Source: Bradyrhizobium vignae
GTDB lineage: Bacteria > Pseudomonadota > Alphaproteobacteria > Rhizobiales > Xanthobacteraceae
Direction: 5' to 3'
NCBI RefSeq assembly: GCF_004114425.1
Contig: NZ_RDQF01000004.1
Span: 62,001 to 126,000 of the forward strand
Length of the DNA stretch: 64,000 nt
How positions within the stretch are numbered: the first letter of the stretch is position 1; each line of letters starts with the position of its first letter. A program made the position numbers and the translations under genes. The notes beneath the pieces were generated by a model. It was not told the origin of the DNA. It saw only the letters and a program-made list of their open reading frames with translations, and made no database searches. Shown here one piece after another: positions 16,823 to 26,417 of this stretch.

Positions 16823-18756
16823 TCACCAGTTGGCGTGTCTCCAATTTCAAGTCCATTCGGGACGGCAACGACCTGCCGTTGGCGCCGCTGACAATCTTTG
16901 CGGGAGCAAATAGCAGCGGCAAGAGCACCTTTATTCAGTCAGTCTTGCTCGTCGCGCAGACGCTGTCGAATAAGGTCGGCTCCCGTTCCGTGGTTCTCAA
17001 CGGAGCATTCACGAGCCTCGGGCAGTTCGACGACCTGAAATCGATCGGAAATGACTCGGATCAGATCGTCATCAAGGGCACCTGCCACCCCCTTTCTGAT
17101 GGGGAGGGCGTTCCGCTCTGGGGCGGCTCGTCTCTGCCATCGCGAAGGCGATTGTACTACGGCCGCAGAGCAATGGGCGTGCGCGAAGTCTCGTTCGAAA
17201 TAGCTTTCGACGCCGATCCTTCGAGCCCGGATCGGGATATCTATCAAATCCAGCCGCGGCTCTTCTCCAGCGGTCTGGACTGCATCCTGCGCGATGAAGA
17301 CAACGTCGATCAGAAGTACTCAATCTTTGTCCGGCATGCTGGATCGGAAACATCCCCGCGCAAGTTTGGGCTTCTCGATGATGGTTCCGATGTAGACGAT
17401 TACCTCCGGGCGGGTTTGGCATACGACGTCACTCTGGACGAATTGTCCATGTCCGAGGTCAGGGAGGAAGCGCACTCGGCTCAGCCGGTCGGGTGCGTTC
17501 TGCGGCATTTCCTTCCCGCAAGAATCCTGCACACCGTCGATCCCATCCAGGAAGATGCCCGCGCAATCACGGCGGCGCTACAGAACAGCCGCTTGCTCCG
17601 CCCCACCGCTTTGGCAGCGCGGCCTTGGCGAGCGCGGGATCTGGTGCTCAGCGGCAACGTTCTCGAAATTCTGAAAGACATCCTCAGAGAAGAAGGCATT
17701 GACCTCAATGAGGCATTCGCCGCTCAACTCCAGCAGACATCACTCTTCGAGTCTGACGGCGCAGCAATTCCGCTGAGCCGTTGGCAGGAGGTCTTGCGCT
17801 CGCTGTCAAGGGAACAACGACTCAAGGCGCAACAGGCGCTTCAGGACGTGGACAACCTGTTAGAGAGGATTGAAGACGTACTAAGAAAATCCGCCGCTTC
17901 GTCGGAGGTGGCAACGGTCATACTGCCATTCGGACCACGACAGATACTGGATTCGTCGCGGTATATTGACGAGTTTTTCGCCTCATCTGTGAAATATCTC
18001 GGCCCACTACGAGATGCGCCCAAGCCTCTCTATCCATTGGCGCCATCCGCCGATCCCTATGACATAGGATTGCGCGGCGAGAATACGGCTTCCGTATTGG
18101 AGCAGCACAAGAGTCGGCGGATTCGATACATCCCGTCGTCGAACTTCAAATCGCCATCGATCGAACGACGGACGGTTACCCGAACGTTGGAGGCGGCAGT
18201 TGTTGATTGGCTCCAGTACCTTGGGATCGCAAGCTCGGTCGAGAGCAAGGACATGGGCAAGCTTGGGCACGAACTCAAGGTGGCGCTGGCCAACTCCGAG
18301 GGGAAGCACGATCTGACGCACGTCGGCGTCGGTGTCAGCCAGGTCCTCCCGATTCTGGTCATGTGCCTACTTGCTGAGGCGGATTCGACGCTCGTGTTCG
18401 AGCAGCCGGAACTTCATCTGCATCCGAAGGTGCAAACGTTGCTCGGTGATTTTTTCCTCTCCATGGCATTGTGCAACAAGCAATGCATCGTCGAAACGCA
18501 CAGCGAGTATCTCATCGATCGCCTTCGGTTCCGAATTGCTTCCGCAGAAAAGGAGCCGCTCACCGACAACGCGAAGATATATTTCGTTGAGAAGCTTGGG
18601 CCGAATTCGACTTTCCGGGAGGTCAAGATCAATCAATATGGGGCCATTGTCGATTGGCCCGACGGCTTCTTTGATCAGTCTCAGCGACAGGCAGAGGAGA
18701 TACTTAGAGCAGCGGCGCTAAAGAGGAAACGCACAAGGGACAAGGGCGACGCCTGA
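16819..18756 (+). CDS. AAA ATPase with DUF3696 (OLD/RecF-like), embedded in BREX-3
   Basis: This 645-residue ABC/SMC-like ATPase has Walker A GANSSGKST at residues 29-37, a signature-like HVGVGVSQVLPILVMCLL, and Walker B with D-loop TLVFEQPELHLHPKVQ. It ends in the DUF3696 C-terminus (IYFVEKLGPNSTFREV). Such ATPases are often the sensor or motor half of two-gene defence systems, paired with an effector. Here the partner is the next gene, two bases downstream. The pair sits between pglX and the helicase gene, where core BREX-3 has nothing. The frame is intact, with no TOPRIM domain visible. Confidence 0.82.
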   Translation: MITSWRVSNFKSIRDGNDLPLAPLTIFAGANSSGKSTFIQSVLLVAQTLSNKVGSRSVVLNGAFTSLGQFDDLKSIGNDSDQIVIKGTCHPLSDGEGVPLWGGSSLPSRRRLYYGRRAMGVREVSFEIAFDADPSSPDRDIYQIQPRLFSSGLDCILRDEDNVDQKYSIFVRHAGSETSPRKFGLLDDGSDVDDYLRAGLAYDVTLDELSMSEVREEAHSAQPVGCVLRHFLPARILHTVDPIQEDARAITAALQNSRLLRPTALAARPWRARDLVLSGNVLEILKDILREEGIDLNEAFAAQLQQTSLFESDGAAIPLSRWQEVLRSLSREQRLKAQQALQDVDNLLERIEDVLRKSAASSEVATVILPFGPRQILDSSRYIDEFFASSVKYLGPLRDAPKPLYPLAPSADPYDIGLRGENTASVLEQHKSRRIRYIPSSNFKSPSIERRTVTRTLEAAVVDWLQYLGIASSVESKDMGKLGHELKVALANSEGKHDLTHVGVGVSQVLPILVMCLLAEADSTLVFEQPELHLHPKVQTLLGDFFLSMALCNKQCIVETHSEYLIDRLRFRIASAEKEPLTDNAKIYFVEKLGPNSTFREVKINQYGAIVDWPDGFFDQSQRQAEEILRAAALKRKRTRDKGDA

Positions 18757-18757
18757 C

Positions 18758-19798
18758 ATGCTCGACGTAACCATTGACGCTGGCGTCATCGCCGTTCCGT
18801 CCCCAATCTCTTCCGCAGATCAGCTTCACGATTATGTGGGCACATTGTTGGATTGGAGCAAGCTGCTCGATGAGCCGTGGGTAGCGATTCATATCAGCGA
18901 AGGGGCGGCAGAAGCGCTCGTTGAAGATCAATTGTATCCGCTACGCGACCAGCTCAAAGCTCTTTTCCATGATCATGGCATAGTTGAATATGACGTCAAT
19001 ACGGTCGCCAAGATGACCGACAGATTGCTCGCGTTAACTCCGTCGTTCGAGACATATTATCGAGTGAAGGATGTTTTGGCAGATTCGCTCGATACCAATC
19101 CCGACATAATAAAGCTGACAACACATAATGGCCTACAATCGGATTTAGCGCGTTGCGTCTTATTGATCGCGATCCTTCGCAAACATTGCCGGCAACCATT
19201 AGCGGGACATTCGCTTATTCTCCGCTCGGTGCCGCACTCACTCGTCAAGGTGCGCGCGCAGATTCACGAGATCGAGCATGAGCGTGACGATCTGCCGGCA
19301 CTCCCATCACCGCCGGATTATTTCGAAGGCGATGTCCTGGTGTGCGACGACTTCAAGGGGCTCGTTAAGTGTCTCGATGAAAGCGCTATCCTGAAGGAGG
19401 CGCGCGATACTCCGGGAGTCGAGCTGGCGATCAAAGTGGCTCTGTTCAAAGAGGCTCTCGCGAAGAGCCAGGAGCCAGACTGGTCAGACACGAGAACCCC
19501 GACCATCGGGAGCCGCTTTCTCGAAACGTGCCAAGAGTGTTGCCGCGATCAAGGGGGTGGGCTCGCGCCCAGGATATTGCAGGCTATCGTCGAGACCATG
19601 CTGAACCAGAATATGGCGGCGATTCATGCTTTGAGAACGGGTATGGGTGGTGCTGATCCTCAGCGGATGCGAGGTACCGACAAGGCGCAGAGAAGGGATA
19701 TCGATTACGAGTTTCATCTACACTACTGGGAATGCGCGAATGGCGTCATCGAGCTTGCGTCCGTCGTTCACCACAATGACTTTTCGATACCAGAGTGA
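18758..19798 (+). CDS. Unknown partner of the DUF3696 ATPase (346 aa)
   Basis: This 346-residue protein of no named family starts at ATG 18758, one base after the ATPase stop, and overlaps the helicase start at 19795. Visible blocks are LDVTIDAGVIAVPSPI near the start, a Ser/Asp-rich helical middle, DVLVCDDFKGLVKCLDESA, and a C-terminal HLHYWECANGVIELASVVHH ending NDFSIPE. The acidic and His-containing C-terminus could be a catalytic site, but no nuclease motif is certain. By analogy with other ATPase-effector pairs it may be the effector. Tight coupling on both sides shows it is a fixed part of this locus. Confidence 0.6.
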   Translation: MLDVTIDAGVIAVPSPISSADQLHDYVGTLLDWSKLLDEPWVAIHISEGAAEALVEDQLYPLRDQLKALFHDHGIVEYDVNTVAKMTDRLLALTPSFETYYRVKDVLADSLDTNPDIIKLTTHNGLQSDLARCVLLIAILRKHCRQPLAGHSLILRSVPHSLVKVRAQIHEIEHERDDLPALPSPPDYFEGDVLVCDDFKGLVKCLDESAILKEARDTPGVELAIKVALFKEALAKSQEPDWSDTRTPTIGSRFLETCQECCRDQGGGLAPRILQAIVETMLNQNMAAIHALRTGMGGADPQRMRGTDKAQRRDIDYEFHLHYWECANGVIELASVVHHNDFSIPE

Positions 19799-22683
19799 CG
19801 GCTGTGGTGAAGCAATGGCTTTTCAGCACAGTCCATAACTGCGCTTGCAAGGTCATCGAGGAACAGACCTTGTGGGGGCAGACGGTGTGCCGCGTTTGGT
19901 TGCCGAACCAAGATGCTGTTGTCCGGGTGTCGCGATCCGCTCTGCGGCCGTTGGGAGCCGATCTACGGCCTGATATCGAGGGGCACCGTATCGCGTATGT
20001 CGCGGCGGCCGCCAAGGTGGCCGAGGTGCTGGATGGCGGAACGGGCGACATCAATGGCCCGGTATTGATGGCGCCGATGGAATCCAACGTCATTCCGTTG
20101 CCCCATCAGCTCTACGCGCTCTCCCGCGCGATTTCCGGTGATCGCATCCGCTATCTCCTGGCGGATGAGGTAGGGCTCGGCAAGACAATCGAGGCCGGCC
20201 TGATCATGCGCGAGTTGAAGCTGCGCGGTCTCGTCCGGCGGACTTTGGTCGTCGCGCCCAAGGGGCTTGCCACCCAGTGGGTAGCGGAGATGCAAAGCCA
20301 TTTCGATGAGCGCTTCCAGCTTGTCCTCGGCGAGGACATCGGCGCCATGCAGCGTCTCACTTCCGGGACTGGTTTGGCTGCCTCACCGTGGGCGATGTTC
20401 GATCAGGTCATCGTCTCGCTGGATTCGGTGAAACCACTCGACCGACGCCGCGGCTGGTCGCAGGCCAGGATCACCGAATTCAACCGCAGCCGTTTTGAGG
20501 ATCTCATCACAGCAGGCTGGGACCTCGTCGTGGTGGACGAAGCCCATCGCCTGGGCGGCAGCACGGACACGGTCGCCCGCTACAAGCTAGGCCGCGGCCT
20601 CGCCGAGGCTGCGCCCTATATTCTGCTCCTTTCAGCGACACCACATCAGGGCAAGAGCGATTCCTTCCACCGTCTGCTGAACTTGCTTGACGATGATGCA
20701 TTCCCGGAAGCGGGGAGCGTAACGCGGGAGCGCGTTGCGCCCTTCGTGATCCGAACGGAAAAGCGCAAGGCTATCGACGCGGAAGGCAAGCCGCTCTTCA
20801 AGCCGCGGCGCACGCAAATGGCTCCGATTGCCTGGGAAGCTCGGCACTATCCACAACAGCGTCTCTATGAGGCGGTCAGTGACTATGTGCGGGACGGCTA
20901 TAACCACGCCGTGCGCGAGAAGAAGCGGCACATCGGTTTTCTGATGATCCTCATGCAGCGTCTGGTCACCTCCAGCACGCGCGCCATCCTCACCACACTG
21001 GAGCGCCGGCAGGCCGTTCTCAAGGGTAGCGAGCTGCGCGATCGGCAGTTGAGCTTGCGGTTCGACGGGACCAACGGCAGGGACGCTGAAACGCAAGAGA
21101 TTTACGACATGGACGCGCAGGAGTTGCTTGATGAGCTTCTGTCCCATGTATCGGCGTTGAAGAACGAGCGCGGCCATGTCGAAACGCTGTTGGAGGCCGC
21201 TCGCGCGTGCGAACAGGCTGGTCCGGACGCGAAGACGGAAGCGCTCATCGACTTGATCTACCGGCTTCAGGCGGAGGAGAACGAGCCCGATCTCAAGGTG
21301 CTAATTTTTACCGAGTTCGTCCCCACTCAGGAGATGCTGAAGGAGTTTCTGGAAGCGCGTGGCATCCGAGTTGCGACTCTCAACGGCTCGATGGACATGG
21401 ATGCCCGCAAGCGGGTTCAGGACGATTTCCGGCTCGATGCGCGGGTACTCATCTCCACGGACGCCGGTGGCGAAGGTCTCAATCTGCAATTCTGCCACGT
21501 CATCATCAATTACGACATGCCCTGGAATCCGATGCGGCTGGAGCAACGGATCGGGCGGGTGGATCGTATCGGCCAGACCCGAACGGTACGCGCCATCAAC
21601 TTTGCAATCGAAGACTCGGTGGAATTCCGCGTTCGCGAAGTGCTGGAACAGAAGCTTGCCGTCATTTTCGAAGAGTTCGGCATCGACAAGACCGGCGATG
21701 TTCTGGATTCGGCGCAAGCTGGCGAGCTGTTCGAGGAGGCGTTTGCGGCAGCGATTCTCGATCCTGAAAGCATCGAGCGCACCGCCGAACACGCGACGAC
21801 ACAGATTCGGGACGAAATCCGTAAGGCGCGCGAGTCGTCTCCGCTCGGCGCATCCGCGGAGCCAGACACTCGGTCGGCTGAACAGCTTCGCTTGCATCCG
21901 CTGCCAACATGGCTTGAGCGGATGACCGTCAGCTATCTCAGCGGTCATGGAGGCAAGGCGGAGCACAAGCGCTTGACCTGGGATCTGACCTGGCCCGATG
22001 GCGAGCGTTTTGCCAAGTGCGTATTCAGCGCGCGGGACGCTGAGAGCACTCCTGATGCAGAATTGATAACGCTGGAAAACAGCCGAACTCGCAGGTTGGC
22101 GCTCAACCTGCCAATGATCGTGGCGGGAGAGCCCATTCCGGTTGTAGCGATCAACGGTCTTCCACCCGGCATCGAAGGAGCCTTCGGCCTATTCGAGATT
22201 CGAGTTCAGAGCGGTCTTGTATCGGGAGGACGGCTCATCCGGGTGCCTCTCGCCCGGCGGCGCTATCTCGGTGTGTTTGTTGATGAGCAAGACAGGGTCT
22301 TCCTGCCAACGGCGCGCCATATCTGGGATGCGATCCAGACGGCAGAAATCAAGATTGAAGACAGCTTGGAGCCGCTGGCGAGCGAGGCTTTTCATGCCCG
22401 CCTTGTGGATGCTGCAAAGCAAGCGGGCGAGCACGCATTCTCCGCCTTGCGCCAGGAACACCTCGACGCGATCGACCGGGAGGTAGAGCGCGGCACCACG
22501 GCCATGACGGCCCGACGCCGGGCTATCGAGCGGGTCGGACTCGCCGAAGTGCGCCAGCACCGTATGAAACGGTGTGATGCCGAAGACGCTGAGTGGCGAC
22601 GGGAAGTGGCGGACGCACGGCAAATTGTGCCCGAGATTCGGCCGATCCTCCTGATGCGAGTCATTAGGGCGAGATCGTCATGA
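19795..22683 (+). CDS. brxHII: SNF2-type DEAD/DEAH helicase (BREX-3 BrxHII-like)
   Basis: This 962-residue SNF2/RapA-like helicase has motif I LLADEVGLGKTIEAGLIMRE, motif II VVVDEAHRLGG, motif III LLLSATPHQG, and the helicase C domain with LKVLIFTEFVPTQEML, STDAGGEGLNLQFC, WNPMRLEQRIGRVDRIGQ. Gene order (after pglX, before pglZ) fits BrxHII, the helicase of BREX type 3. It starts at GTG-type codon 19795 overlapping the previous stop and overlaps pglZ by four bases. All motifs are intact. It is predicted to translocate on DNA in the defence complex. Confidence 0.88.
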   Translation: MTAVVKQWLFSTVHNCACKVIEEQTLWGQTVCRVWLPNQDAVVRVSRSALRPLGADLRPDIEGHRIAYVAAAAKVAEVLDGGTGDINGPVLMAPMESNVIPLPHQLYALSRAISGDRIRYLLADEVGLGKTIEAGLIMRELKLRGLVRRTLVVAPKGLATQWVAEMQSHFDERFQLVLGEDIGAMQRLTSGTGLAASPWAMFDQVIVSLDSVKPLDRRRGWSQARITEFNRSRFEDLITAGWDLVVVDEAHRLGGSTDTVARYKLGRGLAEAAPYILLLSATPHQGKSDSFHRLLNLLDDDAFPEAGSVTRERVAPFVIRTEKRKAIDAEGKPLFKPRRTQMAPIAWEARHYPQQRLYEAVSDYVRDGYNHAVREKKRHIGFLMILMQRLVTSSTRAILTTLERRQAVLKGSELRDRQLSLRFDGTNGRDAETQEIYDMDAQELLDELLSHVSALKNERGHVETLLEAARACEQAGPDAKTEALIDLIYRLQAEENEPDLKVLIFTEFVPTQEMLKEFLEARGIRVATLNGSMDMDARKRVQDDFRLDARVLISTDAGGEGLNLQFCHVIINYDMPWNPMRLEQRIGRVDRIGQTRTVRAINFAIEDSVEFRVREVLEQKLAVIFEEFGIDKTGDVLDSAQAGELFEEAFAAAILDPESIERTAEHATTQIRDEIRKARESSPLGASAEPDTRSAEQLRLHPLPTWLERMTVSYLSGHGGKAEHKRLTWDLTWPDGERFAKCVFSARDAESTPDAELITLENSRTRRLALNLPMIVAGEPIPVVAINGLPPGIEGAFGLFEIRVQSGLVSGGRLIRVPLARRRYLGVFVDEQDRVFLPTARHIWDAIQTAEIKIEDSLEPLASEAFHARLVDAAKQAGEHAFSALRQEHLDAIDREVERGTTAMTARRRAIERVGLAEVRQHRMKRCDAEDAEWRREVADARQIVPEIRPILLMRVIRARSS

Positions 22684-24686
22684 CGAACTGGCGCGACGCC
22701 ATCCTGGCGCATTTCGTACCGCACGTCAGCCGGCTCACGATCGTGGCTGATCCGGACGCGCTTCTGACGGAAGAGCGGCTCGCGGTCGAATTGCGGCAAA
22801 AGGGTTTCGATCTGGTCGAATTCACAGATTCGGTCGAGTTCCGTTACGCCTATGAATCACAGTATCGGTCGGTCTGGGATCGCGGAGAGCACACTGATCT
22901 TGTGGTCGTCTTGCGCCTGCCAGGTTCCTCCGTTGATTCGCTTCCTTACGACCTGTTGCGCGCTGGTCGAAGGTTGGCTTTCGACTTGGGAAGCTTATTC
23001 CCCCATCTCAGCTATCGGGTACTGCAATCGCTTGATCGTGGTCTTCTGGACGAGGTCTTCGACGCCCAAACCAGAGCGGCACCCGACCGAATGGGGGACA
23101 ACGCCACCAAAGATTTCATCCTGCGCCACGTTTTCGGCATCGCCGCAGAGTTGATTGCCACGGACACCGACTTGCTGCGGGCGCTGCTACGGCTGCATTA
23201 CCGGAGCATGCGCCTGCCGCCTGTGCTGAGCGAAAGGCTCGTCCAGGTTCTCAAGGTGCAGGGCGCGTTCCGCGACTGGCCGCTTGAGGCAATCGTTCCG
23301 GACGACGCCACCTTCTACGCTTTCCTTCAGGAGCGTTGGCCAGGCTTTCTGCGTGGCCACGATAGTTCCGGCCTCCACGAAGAAGGGGCGGAATATGGCC
23401 GTACATATTCCGGTCCCGATCACCTCCCCTTCGGCCATCACGATATCCGCGTCTACATCGACAATCTCTTCGTTGAGGGAAAACTGAAGCCGGTGCATCT
23501 GCCGGCAGGTGCGCCCCCGCCCCAGAGCTGGATGCTGAGCGGAATCATCAAGGATGTCGGCAGCAGCAGCGCCGTGCGGACCGATCGCCTGTTTGAGCTG
23601 ATTGATGCGGAACAACCAAGCGAAGGCAGCCGGTACACAGACTGGGTCGCCTTTGCGCAGAGATGGGCGGAATTGAGCGCGCTGGTGCATTCGGCAAACC
23701 GCAGTGACGCGAAGGGTAGGCTTCTGCGGAAGGGTTCCCAGATCAATGAAGCCTTCGCTCGCTGGCTGGACGGACACTATGCAAGCCTGGTCAATGTGCC
23801 GCCTAGCAACCCGGCAATGGTGCATCATGTTGCCCGACATATCGCGCGTGAGCTGGAGAAATCAAAGCAAGCTCGCGCGGCGCTCGTGGTCGTGGACGGG
23901 CTGGCGCTCGATCAGTGGATCACGGTTCGCCACGCCTTTGAGGAACGCGATCAGTCCCTTCTCATTCACGAGAGCGCGATCTTTGCCTGGATCCCGACGC
24001 TGACTTCCATCTCGCGGCAAACTATTTTCGCCGGGAGGCCACCTCTCTATTTCCCGACTTCGATCTATTCGACCAATGCCGAAGGCAATCTCTGGCGCAA
24101 GCTGTGGGAAGACGCCGGTTTCTCCAAGCTGGAAATCGCTTATCAGCGGGCTTTGGGCGACATGCCCTCTAGCGGCGACGTTTCAGAAACGCTCGACGCC
24201 GCGCTGATCTCTCCCAAAACGCGGATCGCCGGTCTTGTTGTCGATAAGGTCGATCGGATCATGCACGGTATGCAACTAGGCAGCGCGGGCATGCATAACC
24301 AGATCGCCCAGTGGTGCGAGAGTGGGTTTCTCGGTTCCCTGATCGGCGCACTGCTCGACAAGGGCTTCGACGTTTGGCTGACGGCCGATCACGGCAATAT
24401 TGAGTGCCGCGGCATGGGGCGGCCAGGTGAAGGCGTGATCGCGGAGATCCGCGGCGAGCGGGTGCGAATTTATCCGACGCCGGAATTGCGCGACCAGACG
24501 GCAGCAGCCTTCCCGTTCGCCCGCAAATGGAACCCAATCGGCCTACCGGCCGAAACCTTCCCGCTCGTGGCGCAGGGCGAAGGCGCTTTCGTTACGCCGG
24601 GCGAGACCCTCGTCGGTCATGGTGGTGTTGCAATCGAGGAAGTCATCGTACCCCTGATCCGTTTCGAGCGGCGGGAAGTGCGATGA
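22680..24686 (+). CDS. pglZ: BREX-3 phosphatase-like protein PglZ
   Basis: This 668-residue protein carries an alkaline-phosphatase-superfamily (PglZ) domain in its C-terminal half. ALVVVDGLALDQW supplies the metal-binding Asp, GLVVDKVDRIMHG is a second acidic block, and WLTADHGNIECRG is the DHG motif. PglZ is the one protein shared by all BREX types. The N-terminal half is helical and unassigned. It overlaps the helicase gene upstream and brxA downstream (ATGA at 24683). The frame is complete, so loss of function in this locus stems from brxC and pglX, not pglZ. Confidence 0.9.
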   Translation: MTNWRDAILAHFVPHVSRLTIVADPDALLTEERLAVELRQKGFDLVEFTDSVEFRYAYESQYRSVWDRGEHTDLVVVLRLPGSSVDSLPYDLLRAGRRLAFDLGSLFPHLSYRVLQSLDRGLLDEVFDAQTRAAPDRMGDNATKDFILRHVFGIAAELIATDTDLLRALLRLHYRSMRLPPVLSERLVQVLKVQGAFRDWPLEAIVPDDATFYAFLQERWPGFLRGHDSSGLHEEGAEYGRTYSGPDHLPFGHHDIRVYIDNLFVEGKLKPVHLPAGAPPPQSWMLSGIIKDVGSSSAVRTDRLFELIDAEQPSEGSRYTDWVAFAQRWAELSALVHSANRSDAKGRLLRKGSQINEAFARWLDGHYASLVNVPPSNPAMVHHVARHIARELEKSKQARAALVVVDGLALDQWITVRHAFEERDQSLLIHESAIFAWIPTLTSISRQTIFAGRPPLYFPTSIYSTNAEGNLWRKLWEDAGFSKLEIAYQRALGDMPSSGDVSETLDAALISPKTRIAGLVVDKVDRIMHGMQLGSAGMHNQIAQWCESGFLGSLIGALLDKGFDVWLTADHGNIECRGMGRPGEGVIAEIRGERVRIYPTPELRDQTAAAFPFARKWNPIGLPAETFPLVAQGEGAFVTPGETLVGHGGVAIEEVIVPLIRFERREVR

Positions 24687-25435
24687 GCAAGCGTCATGAT
24701 TCTATCGGCGTAAAGCAGGTCATTCCGTATGAATGGATGCGGAAGACAGCGAATTTCGTGCTTGCCGGAATGAACGCGAAGGAAGTTCGGCATGAGCTTC
24801 ATACCGCTCTCGCCGCAGAAGGTAGAAATATACAGCCCGGTGAGCGCAGCGCGTGGACGAGAACATTTCTCGTGAACAATCTGATGGCGATGTGGCCATC
24901 ACCCGCTGCCGAGTTGGTTGTTTTTCGAGATATGGCGCTCCAGGCCCTGCAGAAGCATCCCGATCAAGAACTTACGATTCAATGGGCAATGATTTCAGCC
25001 GCCTATCCCTTTTGGTTTAACACAGCGCGGCAGACCGGGCGTCTGCTAAACCTACAATCCCGGGTTACCCAGGCACAAATTGTGAATCGCCTCAAAGAAC
25101 AATACGGTGACCGGCAGACAGTCAGCCGTTACGCGCGTTTTGTAGTTCGTTCCTTTGTTGACTGGGGAGTCCTGAGAGATGCGGCTGTTGCCGGCTCTTA
25201 CGAGAAGGCTGAGCCTGAAATCGTTAGTGACCGCAATGTGATTGCGCTGCTGGTGTATGCCACGTTGCTCGCCATGCCGGAAGGAAAAGCTCCTCTCAGT
25301 ATGCTGTTAAACAATCCCGGGCTCTTTCCATTTTGTCTCCCAGCCATGCAGGGGGAAAGCCTTCTGGGACCTAGCCGCCATTTCAAAGTTGTTCGCTATG
25401 GATTGGATGATGAGCTTGTGGTGCTGAGCACATGA
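24683..25435 (+). CDS. brxA: BREX protein BrxA (DUF1819)
   Basis: The product has 250 residues from ATG 24683, which overlaps the pglZ stop; an open extension upstream is out-of-frame shadow of pglZ. Recognisable blocks are WTRTFLVNNLMAMWPSPAAE, AAYPFWFNTARQTGRLLNLQ, a Thr/Gln-rich HTH-like turn (TQAQIVNRLKEQYGDRQTVS) and SFVDWGVLRD. BrxA is a small helical DNA-binding-like protein found in most BREX loci and closes the type 3 operon. Its end at 25435 is the end of the defence operon. Confidence 0.85.
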   Translation: MSKRHDSIGVKQVIPYEWMRKTANFVLAGMNAKEVRHELHTALAAEGRNIQPGERSAWTRTFLVNNLMAMWPSPAAELVVFRDMALQALQKHPDQELTIQWAMISAAYPFWFNTARQTGRLLNLQSRVTQAQIVNRLKEQYGDRQTVSRYARFVVRSFVDWGVLRDAAVAGSYEKAEPEIVSDRNVIALLVYATLLAMPEGKAPLSMLLNNPGLFPFCLPAMQGESLLGPSRHFKVVRYGLDDELVVLST

Positions 25436-25781
25436 ATCGGTGGCTTCCCGGGAGAAGACCGGGAGAAGGTAGGCACAATCTTCTGCTGGCGGGACAGGCG
25501 CCATTGTGTCCAAAGTTGTCTCCCTGACGATCAGCGTTCAGCGGTGCGCTCGTCATTTCCATTACAGCAGCAAGGTACGCTGCAGTTAGCGGCGACTCAA
25601 TGGCGGCATTTAGACAAGGTAGTCTGCGCTTGGCGTACCGAGAGAGCTTCGATCACCACTACGGACGTTGCCAATGGTGACTCATAACTCTCGACAGGCT
25701 GACTCGATAACTTTTCAATATTGTGTTCACAGTGAACAACTAACTGATCGGCCCCGGCAGCGAAGGAGCGCCAAGCCAATC
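25436..25781. other. Intergenic stretch, no gene seen
   Basis: This interval lies between the converging brxA and secreted-protein genes. I find no convincing reading frame and no clear terminator with a U-run, although GGGAGAAGACCGGGAGAAGG forms an imperfect direct repeat near 25449-25470. Confidence 0.5.
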
Positions 25782-26324
25782 TCAAAACGCATTCTTGCGC
25801 GCGGCTTGATGGCAATACTTCGAGAACAAATAATCAATCGCCTTGCCGACTCTATCCATGTTTAGATTATTACCCGCAATATCGAATTCGTTGGCGCAAT
25901 TGGTGTGAATCACCGCGGCTGGAGCAGAACTGCCGTTTGGCAGATTCTGTGTGCAAAAAACGGGGTCTTCGCCTACTGCCCAAACAACGCTTCGTTGAGC
26001 GTCGCTTTCTCCAGATTTCCAACCGACGATATGATTGAAGTGAACTTGTACAGCGATTTGCTGGTTTGTCTGCAAGTTGGGCCCAAATCCCTGCACTACA
26101 CAGCCTTCTTCGCCGGAAATCGAAGTCCATGTTTGCGAAGGGGTCAAATTCAAACCAGACGTATATTGCGGCGTTGAAACTGATCCATCAAGATTCAATT
26201 TCATTCTTGATAGATCGACATCTCCACCTAGAACGATAAAAGCGGCGGTCTGTTCAAACGTTTGCGCCTGCGCAGCAGTGACCAAGAAATAGCAAGCAGC
26301 AAGGCTAAAGAATGAAGTTCTCAT
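25782..26324 (-). CDS. Secreted/periplasmic protein of unknown function
   Basis: I chose ATG 26324 over a longer frame because it follows AAAGGACCT and opens a clean signal peptide: MRTSFF, a hydrophobic core SLAACYFLVTAA, and a cleavage site at AQA-Q near residue 21. The mature part of about 160 residues is rich in Asn, Ser and Gln and has four Cys (GCVVQGFG, VFCTQNL, HTNCANEF, KYCHQA), consistent with disulphides in the periplasm. It ends DRVGKAIDYLFSKYC. No family is recognised. It sits alone between the BREX operon and the integrase. Confidence 0.7.
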   Translation of the reverse strand: MRTSFFSLAACYFLVTAAQAQTFEQTAAFIVLGGDVDLSRMKLNLDGSVSTPQYTSGLNLTPSQTWTSISGEEGCVVQGFGPNLQTNQQIAVQVHFNHIVGWKSGESDAQRSVVWAVGEDPVFCTQNLPNGSSAPAAVIHTNCANEFDIAGNNLNMDRVGKAIDYLFSKYCHQAARKNAF

Positions 26325-26417
26325 AGGTCCTTTTCCCCCGATCAAAGCGCTTTAATTCATGGTTGCATTATCAATAGCAAAGGCTAGAATCATTGAATTG
26401 TAAACTCGATTGACGCA

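Noticed and set aside
24527..24682. N-terminal extension of brxA
   Set aside because: The 52 codons overlap pglZ in another frame; ATG 24683 overlapping the pglZ stop is the natural start.
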